From the NCBI RefSeq assembly GCF_014257025.1, contig NZ_JACMSF010000037.1, positions 27,217 through 91,216 on the forward strand: 64,000 nt of DNA, given 5' to 3'. The first letter of the stretch is position 1; the number at the start of each line of letters is the position of its first letter. The position numbers and the translations under genes were made by a program. This document shows positions 57,234 through 64,000 of this stretch, in pieces. This stretch comes from Streptomyces cupreus (GTDB taxonomy: Bacteria > Actinomycetota > Actinomycetes > Streptomycetales > Streptomycetaceae). Under the pieces are notes generated by a model. That model saw only the letters and a list, made by a program, of their open reading frames with translations, was not told the DNA's origin and made no database searches.

Positions 57234-58325
57234 TCACTGATTGATCGCTTCGCCGCCGCAGGACGAGCGGATCCTCAACACGGGGAGCAGATCGAGGTGT
57301 TGACCGGGGCCGGGCTGCTGTCCGGTCCGGCGCTCGACCAGCCGCTGCAGCAGCAGCTTGGCGGCCAGTTCCCCGACCGAGCGCTTGGGCGGGGCGATCG
57401 CGGTGAGCGGGACATCGGACATGCCGGCCACCTCGTCGTCGTAGGCGATGAGCGCCAGGTCGTCCGGCACCCGTACACCGGCGGCCTGGAGCCGCGGCAC
57501 CAGCACGATGGCGTCCTCGTCGCTGTGCACCAACGCCGCCGTGACGTCCCGTTTCTGCACCGCGTCGACGAGATGGTCCACGCTCGCCTCGTAGTCCCCG
57601 TGCTCGCGCACCGCGGGGGCGTCGATGTCGACGTCGAGCCCGAGGGCCTCGACCGCAGCCCGGAATCCGGCGGAGATCTGCGTGGCGTGCGGGCCCTCCT
57701 GGAGCACGGCGGTGATCTTGCGGTGGCCGAGAGAGGCGAAGTGGCCGACGGCGACGGCGGCGCCGTGGGCGCGGTCGGTGCGGACCCGGTCCAGGACGGC
57801 GGCGGGGTTGCCGGGCGGGGCCGAGCGTTCGACCAGCACGGCCGGGACGCCATGCTCCAGCAGCCACTTCTCCTGACCGCCCTCCGGTACGCCCCCGAAC
57901 CAGCTGGGCGCGACGAGCAGTCCCTCCGCCCCGCCCGCGATGAGGTGTCCGGCCTGGACCGAGTCCTCTGCGTCGACGTACCCGGACACTCCGAGGACCA
58001 GCCGTCCGCCCTGGGCCGCGACGGCCTCCCGGGCACCGCGCACGATGTCGGCGAAGATGTAGTTGGTGGTCGGCACGATCATTCCGATCACCGCGCCCGA
58101 GGCGCTCTCCGAACGCTCGCGCGGTTCGACCGCCGTCTCCTCTGGCCACACCACCGCACCGTGCAGCCGATGAACCCGCCCCTGGGCGGCCAGCGCCTCC
58201 ACGTCCCGCCTCGACGTGACCGCGGACACGCCGAGTTCGGCGGCGAGTTCGGCGACCCGGATGCTGCGCCGTTCGCGGACGAGTTCGAGCACACGCTCAT
58301 GGCGCTGGTCGACATGGAGTCGCAT
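57234..58325 (-). CDS. DeoR-LacI hybrid transcriptional regulator
   Basis: A 363-residue regulator that combines a DeoR-type helix-turn-helix (residues 1-60; RSIRVAELAAELGVSAVTSR then RRDVEALAAQGRVHRLHGA) with a LacI-type periplasmic-binding-like sugar domain (from about residue 80; GAVIGMIVPTTNYIFADIVR). This combination is known from Streptomyces. It is downstream of the FAD oxidoreductase and pyruvyl transferase genes on the same strand; the ATCGTAT/ATACGAT inverted repeat between them is its probable operator. The effector is likely a sugar or sugar acid from the neighbouring pathway. Confidence 0.85.
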   Translation of the reverse strand: MRLHVDQRHERVLELVRERRSIRVAELAAELGVSAVTSRRDVEALAAQGRVHRLHGAVVWPEETAVEPRERSESASGAVIGMIVPTTNYIFADIVRGAREAVAAQGGRLVLGVSGYVDAEDSVQAGHLIAGGAEGLLVAPSWFGGVPEGGQEKWLLEHGVPAVLVERSAPPGNPAAVLDRVRTDRAHGAAVAVGHFASLGHRKITAVLQEGPHATQISAGFRAAVEALGLDVDIDAPAVREHGDYEASVDHLVDAVQKRDVTAALVHSDEDAIVLVPRLQAAGVRVPDDLALIAYDDEVAGMSDVPLTAIAPPKRSVGELAAKLLLQRLVERRTGQQPGPGQHLDLLPVLRIRSSCGGEAINQ

Positions 58326-58375
58326 GGTTCCCCCGGGACAGTGGCGTGATCAAGAGCGCTCACTCTACGCCCCCA

Positions 58376-58405
58376 ATCGTATCGATCGTTTGCGCTCAAT
58401 ACGAT
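58376..58405 (-). promoter_or_regulatory. Operator of the DeoR/LacI-type regulator
   Basis: ATCGTAT (58376-58382) and ATACGAT (58399-58405) are perfect 7-bp arms 16 bp apart, 51 bp before the regulator start, and a CGATCG core lies inside. The regulator probably controls its own transcription from this site. Confidence 0.55.
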
Positions 58406-58426
58406 CGCTGGGCGTCGAGCACAGCT

Positions 58427-59881
58427 CTAGTCCGACCCGGTCCGCAGGGGTTCCCTCGGTTCCAGGCGCAGGTGGGCGCCCTGGCGGCGCAGGGTGCGCT
58501 GGACGAGGTGGTAGGGCACCTGACGCGGGGCGCGGCCGAGCCGGACCGACAGGGCGGCGCAGACTCCGGCCGCCTGCCCGGTCGCCATCGCGATGGGCAT
58601 CACGCGGTACGAGGAGTGGGCCACGTGCGATCCCGAGATGCACCGCCCGGCGACCAGCAGCCGGTCCGTGTCCCTGGGCAGCAGACAGCGCAGCGGGATG
58701 TCGTAGAAGCTGCCGCGCGGGACGCGTTTGAGGACGGTGCCGCTGCCGCGCGGGTTGTGGATGTCGACGGGGTAGGCGCCGTGCGCGACGGCGTCGGGGA
58801 AGGAGCGCGCGGCGAGGATGTCGTGGCCGGTCAGGTGGAAGTCGCCGAGGATGCGGCGGGTCTCCCGTACGCCGATCTGGACGCCGCTCTGCACCACGTA
58901 CGAGTCGTCGAAGCCGGGCACGTGCCGGCGCAGGAAGCGGTCGATCTGGGCCATCTGGCGGCGGGCGGCGAACTCGGCGCGGCTGAGGTCCCACACATCG
59001 GTGCCGAGCGCGCGGGTGACCCGGGTGCTGTTGACGCTGACCTCGCGAGGGTGCGGGGTGCCGAAGAACAGGATGTCCTCGCGGGGCAGCCGCAGTTCGC
59101 CCGCCTCGGTGGCCGCCTGGACGAGGTCCCACAGGCCATGCACACCCCGCCACTGGTCGGGGTGTTCGTTCACGTACTCGGTGAACCGCGGCTGGAGGAA
59201 GTCGACGATGCGGAACATGAGCGTCATCGGCTGCACCAGACCGTCCTCCGGCCGGCCGATCTCGTACGGCGCTCCGCAGGCTGCGGCGATGTCGCCGTCC
59301 CCCGTGCCGTCGACGACGACGCCCGCGTCGATCACGACGGGACCCGACTTGGTCTCGAAGACCACCCGCCAGCCGTCGTCGAGGGGCAGCGCGGTGGAGG
59401 CGAAGGAGTGGAACAGCATGCGGACGCCCACCTCGTCGAGCAGGTCGAGGAGGACGAGTTTGTAGATCTCCGGGTCGAACGGGACGGTGTAGCCGGTCTC
59501 CGGTGACGGCGGAACGCAACCCCCGCGCTCGGTGAGCCGGTCCAGGAGCAGCCAGAGGAATCCCGCCACCACGGGGTCGCCCTCGCCGTGATCGGTGGGC
59601 AGGAGCCGGCCGCTGTGGCCGGTGCCGTCGAACACGGCTTGCTTGCGCTCGTTGTGGAAGGACATCAGCGGCATGACCAGGGCGACAGTGGCGTTTCCAC
59701 CGAGGAAGCCGTAGCGCTCCACGAGCACGACGTCGGCACCGGCGTCGGCCGCCGCGTAGGCTGCCGCGGTGCCGGCCGGTCCGCCACCGACGACCAGCAC
59801 GTCCGTGCGCCCGCCGTGGCGGGCCGCACGCGGGGGCAGGGTGACGGTGCGGTCGGGCTGGGGTCGTTGCAGGATCGGCAT
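58427..59881 (-). CDS. FAD-dependent oxidoreductase
   Basis: A 484-residue flavoprotein with an N-terminal dinucleotide-binding motif (VLVVGGGPAGTAAAYAAADA) and the pattern of the FAD-dependent oxidoreductase family PF12831 (ERYGFLGGNATVALVMPLMS; DGTGDGDIAAACGAPY; LLVAGRCISGSHVAHSSYRV). There is no signal peptide. Substrate unknown; paired genes for a polysaccharide pyruvyl transferase and a sugar-type regulator suggest a carbohydrate derivative. It lies 42 bp after the pyruvyl transferase gene and 101 bp before the regulator gene on the same strand. Confidence 0.83.
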   Translation of the reverse strand: MPILQRPQPDRTVTLPPRAARHGGRTDVLVVGGGPAGTAAAYAAADAGADVVLVERYGFLGGNATVALVMPLMSFHNERKQAVFDGTGHSGRLLPTDHGEGDPVVAGFLWLLLDRLTERGGCVPPSPETGYTVPFDPEIYKLVLLDLLDEVGVRMLFHSFASTALPLDDGWRVVFETKSGPVVIDAGVVVDGTGDGDIAAACGAPYEIGRPEDGLVQPMTLMFRIVDFLQPRFTEYVNEHPDQWRGVHGLWDLVQAATEAGELRLPREDILFFGTPHPREVSVNSTRVTRALGTDVWDLSRAEFAARRQMAQIDRFLRRHVPGFDDSYVVQSGVQIGVRETRRILGDFHLTGHDILAARSFPDAVAHGAYPVDIHNPRGSGTVLKRVPRGSFYDIPLRCLLPRDTDRLLVAGRCISGSHVAHSSYRVMPIAMATGQAAGVCAALSVRLGRAPRQVPYHLVQRTLRRQGAHLRLEPREPLRTGSD

Positions 59882-59923
59882 CGCTTCTCCCGTCGGCTGC
59901 GTGTGATGCGCCGGTCAGGCCGG

Positions 59924-61120
59924 TCACGAACCCGGGGTGAACAGGCTCAGATCGGCGCGCTCCGCCCGCGCGCCGCCGTCGAGGGAGTCCAGCAGGGCCC
60001 CCAGCCGCACACAGGTCTCCCGGGCCCGCTCCTGCAGCCCGCGCACTCGGGCCTTGAGGTCCTCCTGGCGCAGCGGGAACTCGTCCCAGAGCCGGTCCAC
60101 CTCCGCGAGCAGCAGTCCGGCCTGCTCCCTGGCCACGCCGACCAGCGCGGGCGCTCCGGTCCGGCGTGCGAAGTCGAAGACCTTGCCGGAGTACGGCAGC
60201 GGCAGCACGGGCAGTCCGGTGAGCGCGGCGAAGATCACGACGTGCAGCCGCATGCCCACGACGATGTCCAGGTGGTCCATGAAGCCGAGGATCTCGCCGG
60301 GGCTGTAGGAGTTGTTGAGGATGCGGCCCAGGTCCGGGGCGCTCATCCGGGAGAGCACGCCGTGGGCGTGGCGGACGTCCTGGCGTTCCATCGGGACGAA
60401 GACGACGTGTGCGTCGAGGCGGCGGGCGAGGAAGTCGGCGACGTCGGCGAGGAGGGCGTGGTAGTCGTCCTCGTCCAGTTTCTCGGCCGCCCGCCCGGGC
60501 TCTCGTACGGACATCCCCACCAGCCGGGAGTCCAGGGGCAGGCCCTCCTGCCGCATCATCTGCTCGGTGAAGGGCTCCGGCGGCAGCAGCAGCGCGGGGT
60601 CTGCGGTGACGGTGAGGTCGCGGTCGACGCCGACCTCCTCCAGGACCAGTCGGGACTCCTCGTCGCGTACGACGACCTCGGTCATCGCGGGCAGAACGGT
60701 GCGTACGGCCTCGCGGTCGTCGGCCTCGCGCAGCGGGCCCGCGCCGACGGCGTAGGCGAAGGTGGGAACGCCGCGTTCGTGTGCCGCGCGCACCAGCCGC
60801 AGGTAGCGGCGCGCCTCTCCGTCGTAGAGGATGCCGCCGCCGCCCAGCACCAGCAGGTCGAGGCCGGCCAGGGTGTCGAGCATGGGTTTTTGCGGGACGC
60901 CCTCCCAGTCCACCACGGTGTCGGCCGCCGGCTGATGGGTGCGGGTGTGCTCGGCGTTCCGGCTGAAGACGACGAGCCGCGCCTGCGGGCGGTGGGCGCG
61001 CAGGCAGCTCAGCACACACTTCAGGATCGCCTCGTCGCCGGTGTTGCAGCCGCCGTAGGAACCGAGCAGGCCGATCCGCAGGTCCGGCGCGGGAGCAGGC
61101 GGGAACTGGTCGAGGGTCAT
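59924..61120 (-). CDS. Polysaccharide pyruvyl transferase family protein
   Basis: A 398-residue GT-B-like enzyme of the CsaB/WcaK family, which adds ketal-linked pyruvate from phosphoenolpyruvate to sugars of cell-wall or exopolysaccharides. N-terminus: LRIGLLGSYGGCNTGDEAIL (the GxxNxGDE motif of the family). Further matches: LVLGGGGILYDGEARRYLRL; HLDIVVGMRLHVVIFAAL (catalytic His and Arg). It is the first gene of the PPT-FAD-regulator unit. Acceptor unknown; the unit resembles a locus that modifies a surface polymer. Confidence 0.87.
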   Translation of the reverse strand: MTLDQFPPAPAPDLRIGLLGSYGGCNTGDEAILKCVLSCLRAHRPQARLVVFSRNAEHTRTHQPAADTVVDWEGVPQKPMLDTLAGLDLLVLGGGGILYDGEARRYLRLVRAAHERGVPTFAYAVGAGPLREADDREAVRTVLPAMTEVVVRDEESRLVLEEVGVDRDLTVTADPALLLPPEPFTEQMMRQEGLPLDSRLVGMSVREPGRAAEKLDEDDYHALLADVADFLARRLDAHVVFVPMERQDVRHAHGVLSRMSAPDLGRILNNSYSPGEILGFMDHLDIVVGMRLHVVIFAALTGLPVLPLPYSGKVFDFARRTGAPALVGVAREQAGLLLAEVDRLWDEFPLRQEDLKARVRGLQERARETCVRLGALLDSLDGGARAERADLSLFTPGS

Positions 61121-61227
61121 CCGGAACTCCCTTGCGAAGGAGGTGCGGGGGACCCGGGCGGAGTGGCCCGTAGGGACAGTATGGGCGCCGCCGTGTCGCC
61201 CGTCCTTTCCACGGCGGAGGGGACCGT

Positions 61228-61253
61228 TCCGTGACGAGTACCCGTGTCACGGA
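61228..61253 (+). promoter_or_regulatory. Inverted repeat upstream of the hemerythrin gene
   Basis: TCCGTGAC and GTCACGGA form perfect 8-bp arms 10 bp apart, 106 bp before the hemerythrin start. The position fits an operator or a sigma-factor-linked site; nothing identifies the regulator. Confidence 0.4.
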
Positions 61254-61359
61254 GACGATGTCCGGCAGCCGGTCGGTACCCCGTGTGGGGGCGCGCCGCG
61301 CGGGCACTCGGGTGCCCGCGGCGAGCCCGTCCGGGCCGCTGTCACTGGAGGTGAAGACC

Positions 61360-61923
61360 ATGGGGCACGGCGGGAATGTGATCGAGGAACTGGTGACCGA
61401 CCATCGCGAGGTGGAGGAGTTCTTCGCGAAGATCGAGGCGCTGCCGCCCGGACACAAGGACCGCAAGACGTACGCCGACCAGGCCACGATGGAACTCGTG
61501 CGGCACTCCGTCGCCGAGGAGGCCTACCTCTACCCGGCCGTGCGGGATCACCTGTCCGGTGGGGATGCGCTGGCCGACAAGGAGATCGACGATCACTCCA
61601 GGGCCGAGCAGATCATGAAGGACCTGGAGGGGTGCGATGCCGGCGATCCCGAGTTCGACCGGCTCATCGGCACGTTGATGACGGAGGTCCGCTCGCACAT
61701 CTCCGACGAGGAGGCCAACCTCTTCCCGAAGTTGCGCGCGGCCTGTCCCGCCGCCGCTCTCGACGACCTCGGCGACAAGGTGCGGATGGCGAAGAAGACG
61801 GCGCCGACCCGCCCGCACCCCTCGGCCCCGGACACGCCGCCCGCCAACAAGCTGCTGGCCCCCGGTGCGGGCATGGTCGACCGGCTGCGGGACGCGCTGA
61901 GCGGGCGCGGGAAGAAGGACTGA
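61360..61923 (+). CDS. Hemerythrin domain protein
   Basis: A 187-residue protein with a hemerythrin-like four-helix bundle binding a di-iron site: TDHREVEEFF (His 14-17 region), RHSVAEEAYLYP (HxxxE), DDHSRAEQIM and SHISDEEANLFP (HxxxE). Such proteins sense or store O2, NO or iron and protect against reactive oxygen. A Pro-rich, basic C-terminal tail of about 55 residues follows. The ATG at 61360 has GGAGG upstream; an earlier frame from 61231 has no ribosome site. It stands alone. Confidence 0.87.
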   Translation: MGHGGNVIEELVTDHREVEEFFAKIEALPPGHKDRKTYADQATMELVRHSVAEEAYLYPAVRDHLSGGDALADKEIDDHSRAEQIMKDLEGCDAGDPEFDRLIGTLMTEVRSHISDEEANLFPKLRAACPAAALDDLGDKVRMAKKTAPTRPHPSAPDTPPANKLLAPGAGMVDRLRDALSGRGKKD

Positions 61924-62070
61924 CGCCCCTCGCGTGCGTCCCACTGTGCGGCGGTCACGCACGGGGCGCGAACACGGGGGAGCGGTGATCACCGCGCTGC
62001 ACGGCACACGGGCCCTTCACTCACGATGCTGACGGAGTCCATCGGAGCATGCGCCGGTGGGCGCGCGGGC

Positions 62071-62850
62071 TCAGAAGGCTCCCGGCGCCGCCGCCCTAGC
62101 CCTGTCGGCGCCCGCCGCCCGCCGCTCGCGTACCGGCAGGTGGTAGACGTGGAAGGCCCGCCCGATGACCGGCTGGGCCACGTTGCGCACCCTCACTCCG
62201 CCGCTGGTCATACCGTGCTCCGTGCCGAGATGGGCGTGTCCGTGCACCGCGAGGTCGGCACCGGCCGTGTCGATCGCCTCGGCGAGGAGATAGCTGCCGA
62301 GGAACGGATAGATCTCGGGCGGCTCGCCGGCCAAGGTGTCGGACACCGGGGAGAAGTGGGTGAGGGCGATACGTACGTCGCAGTCCTGCTCGGCGAGTTC
62401 CTCCAGGGACCGGCACAGGGCGTCGGCGCACCGGCGCGAGTACCGGACGAACTCCTTCATGATCGGCTCGCCGAACTCCCCGGCGCAGCGCCCGACGAAC
62501 CCGCCCCCGAACCCCTTCGTACCGGCCACGCCGATCCGCGCGCCGTCGCGGCCCAGCACCGTCGACTCTCCTTCGAGGACGTGTGCTCCCACTTCCCGGA
62601 GTACGGCGGTGACCTCCTCGGGGCGATCGTCGTGATGGTCGTGGTTGCCCAGGACCGCGACCACCGGCACACCGAGCCCCTCGATCTCCCGGGCGACCAC
62701 CCGGGCCTCCGCCACGGTGCCGTGCCGGGTGAGGTCTCCGGCGAGCAGCAGGATGTCGGCTGTCGCGGGCAGCGTCTCGAAGGAGGGCCGGAGCACGCCC
62801 TCGCTCTCGGGCCCCAGGTGGATGTCGCCCACGGCCGCGACCCGGATCAT
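62071..62850 (-). CDS. Metallophosphoesterase
   Basis: A 259-residue calcineurin-like phosphoesterase with the full set of metal-binding motifs: GDIHLG, GDLTRHG, GNHDHH, THFSPVSD and GHAHLG. It hydrolyses phosphate mono- or diesters with two metal ions. The ATG at 62850 overlaps the stop of the BON gene (ATGA), so the pair is translationally coupled. The role is probably in nucleotide or phosphodiester metabolism. Confidence 0.88.
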   Translation of the reverse strand: MIRVAAVGDIHLGPESEGVLRPSFETLPATADILLLAGDLTRHGTVAEARVVAREIEGLGVPVVAVLGNHDHHDDRPEEVTAVLREVGAHVLEGESTVLGRDGARIGVAGTKGFGGGFVGRCAGEFGEPIMKEFVRYSRRCADALCRSLEELAEQDCDVRIALTHFSPVSDTLAGEPPEIYPFLGSYLLAEAIDTAGADLAVHGHAHLGTEHGMTSGGVRVRNVAQPVIGRAFHVYHLPVRERRAAGADRARAAAPGAF

Positions 62851-63134
62851 GGGAGGTCCTCGGCATGATCGGGCGCGGAGGCGTCCGCGACCACGAGGTC
62901 GAAGTGGACGGGATGGTCCGGCAGCTCCTCGCGGGCGAGCCTGACCACCTCGTCGCGGCAGTGGGCGGAGGGGACCGTGCCGGTCAGCAGCACGGCCTCG
63001 CCCCGGATCTCGATCCGTACGCCCAGTTCGCCGAGGGGCCCGGCCGCCAGGTGGTCGGTGAGATGGGCGACCCGGTAGTCGAGGTGGTGCGCTCTGCCGG
63101 TGCCGGGAGCGGGCTCGGGGTGGGGGTGGTTCAT
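62847..63134 (-). CDS. BON domain protein (95 aa)
   Basis: A 95-residue protein with an N-terminal Pro/His-rich tail and one BON-like domain (GVRIEIRGEAVLLTGTVPSA, then CRDEVVRLAREELPDHPVHF), a small alpha/beta fold that binds phospholipids or other proteins. No signal peptide is present. The start overlaps the stop of the nucleotidyltransferase gene, and its stop overlaps the phosphoesterase start, so the three proteins are made together. Confidence 0.7.
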   Translation of the reverse strand: MNHPHPEPAPGTGRAHHLDYRVAHLTDHLAAGPLGELGVRIEIRGEAVLLTGTVPSAHCRDEVVRLAREELPDHPVHFDLVVADASAPDHAEDLP

Positions 63135-63856
63135 CGCTCCTCCTTCCGCGGCTCGATGACGTTCAGGCGCTCCAGGAGGAAGAAGAACGCGGCGGGCATG
63201 GGCTGGTCCCCGCAGTCTCGTCGTACGGCCTCCCAGTCGACCTTCTCGCGCAGGGCCCGGGCGATGGCGAGCGCGGACCCGAAGTCGCAGTAGTGCTCCG
63301 AGAAGGCCTCGATGCGGCCCCGCATCAGGTCGGTCGGGGCGAGGACGGGCATGTGCACGGAGTCGACCGGGAGTTGCTCGGCCCGGGCCAGCATCGCGGT
63401 GGTGACCGGGCGGTGCGCCAGCTCGAAGATGAGGTCGACGTCCTGGCCCAGGCAGTTGGTCTTGATCAGCCAGTCCTCGGGCGGGGTGCGGACGGTCAGG
63501 CCGGCTTCGGCCAGCGTCTCGGCGACGGCTTCGGCGTCCTCGCGCCGGACGCAGAAGTCGGCGTCGTGCTGAAGCCGCGCGCCGGCGCCGTGGGCGTAGG
63601 CGGCCACGCTACCGGCGAGGGCGAACAGGTGGCCGCCGTGCTTGAGCAGCCCGCCGATCCGCTTGGCCGCCTCCAGGATCGCCTGGCTTCTGTCCCTCGG
63701 CGGCTCCTCGTCGCCGGGGTCCGGCATGTCACGCAACGGCAGCCGGACGATCTCCGGCGGGGCCGAGCTCTCCTGTGCCGCGCCTTCGGAGACCGGGTGG
63801 AGTTCGGGGAGCACCGCTCGCCGCGTCGGCGCCGGGGTGTCGCCGTTCTGCGTCAT
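63131..63856 (-). CDS. Nucleotidyltransferase-superfamily protein
   Basis: A 241-residue protein. After a Pro/Glu-rich 50-residue tail, the core has LFALAGSVAAYAHGAGARLQ and HDADFCVRREDAEAVAETLA, then DVDLIFE, the acidic pattern of DNA polymerase beta-like nucleotidyltransferases (GS...DxD). It could be a kanamycin-nucleotidyltransferase or MNT-type protein adding a nucleotide to a small molecule or protein. The ATG at 63856 follows AGGAGAGG. It is coupled to the BON gene. Confidence 0.75.
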   Translation of the reverse strand: MTQNGDTPAPTRRAVLPELHPVSEGAAQESSAPPEIVRLPLRDMPDPGDEEPPRDRSQAILEAAKRIGGLLKHGGHLFALAGSVAAYAHGAGARLQHDADFCVRREDAEAVAETLAEAGLTVRTPPEDWLIKTNCLGQDVDLIFELAHRPVTTAMLARAEQLPVDSVHMPVLAPTDLMRGRIEAFSEHYCDFGSALAIARALREKVDWEAVRRDCGDQPMPAAFFFLLERLNVIEPRKEER

Positions 63857-63866
63857 GGCCTCTCCT

Positions 63867-64000
63867 TCACGGCGCGCCGGTCCCGGACAGTGCCTCCGCC
63901 AGGGCGGGGGCGGACTGGGATGCGGCTCCGAGTACCCCGGCTGCGCAGGCGTTCACGCCGAGGGTCCGGGCGCCACAGCCCGCCCCCCTCGCACCCAACC
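63867..64000 (-). CDS. C-terminal fragment of a gene cut by the window edge
   Basis: The minus-strand frame ends at a TGA (63869-63867), 10 bp before the nucleotidyltransferase start, and stays open to the window edge. The visible 44 residues end GVNACAAGVLGAASQSAPAL and a short tail. Third positions are almost all G or C, as expected of a coding region. Probably the first gene of the same operon; the function cannot be seen. Confidence 0.45.
   Translation of the reverse strand, partial: LGARGAGCGARTLGVNACAAGVLGAASQSAPALAEALSGTGAP

Noticed and set aside
1..64000. tRNA, rRNA, CRISPR arrays, plasmid or phage attachment sites and intact insertion sequences
   Set aside because: Read for cloverleaf-type T-loop motifs, repeated 25-40 bp units with spacers, transposase motifs and terminal inverted repeats; none was convincing. 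A covariance search could still detect a small RNA.

Overview
The window is a piece of an actinobacterial chromosome, almost certainly Streptomyces. It is very GC-rich with strong third-position GC bias, uses many GTG starts and GTGA/ATGA gene overlaps, and carries Streptomyces-type families (GH64 glucanase, PrcB-like proteasome subunit, ABC sugar importers without their own ATPase, DeoR/LacI hybrid regulator, Tat-exported proteins). No rRNA, tRNA, CRISPR, phage or intact insertion sequence was seen. The content looks like accessory chromosome: many short, independently regulated metabolic, transport and resistance units, with several decayed genes.

Layout. 1-9.3 kb: an edge-truncated gene, a LuxR-type remnant, a Gfo/Idh/MocA oxidoreductase, two GNAT acetyltransferases, OsmC, a secreted GH64 beta-1,3-glucanase behind a LacI-type operator, and an MMPL/RND exporter. 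9.3-16.2 kb: a sulfite-oxidase-like molybdoenzyme and an arsenic island (two ArsC-type reductases, a collapsed thioredoxin reductase gene, two ArsR regulators, an aquaglyceroporin, an ArsO-like flavoprotein and an MFS carrier). 16.2-18 kb: a PadR regulator and an amino acid permease that share a 10-bp palindrome in their promoters.

18-24.5 kb is the most unusual part. It holds a membrane-anchored SRPBCC protein, a Tes-like (tetraether synthase superfamily) radical SAM enzyme with a coupled methyltransferase, a small integral membrane protein, a Crp/Fnr regulator and a soluble transhydrogenase. Three promoters here carry the same GTRA-N6-TYAC Crp-like site exactly 37 bp before a TAGCkT -10 element. 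This is class II activator geometry, and the local Crp protein is the natural candidate regulator.

24.5-31 kb: a second amino acid permease, a proteasome beta subunit without alpha or Pup genes, two membrane proteins resembling envelope glycosylation/flippase factors, and a P-loop kinase. 32-41.7 kb: MFS, lipoprotein, SDR and zinc alcohol dehydrogenase opposite an XRE regulator, then a PaoABC-type molybdenum hydroxylase with its XdhC maturation factor. 41.9-49.9 kb: a carbohydrate uptake locus (toroid-like 609-aa protein, two permeases, binding protein, ROK regulator, divergent BadF-type kinase). 50-57.2 kb: a Tat-exported PAP2 phosphatase fused to an autotransporter-type repeat, a GT39-like membrane protein, an RpiR regulator, an ATP-grasp protein and decaying fragments. 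57.2-64 kb: a DeoR/LacI hybrid regulator with an FAD oxidoreductase and a polysaccharide pyruvyl transferase, a hemerythrin, and an operon of nucleotidyltransferase, BON protein and phosphoesterase.

All functional statements come from reading the sequence and from family knowledge; no database search was run.
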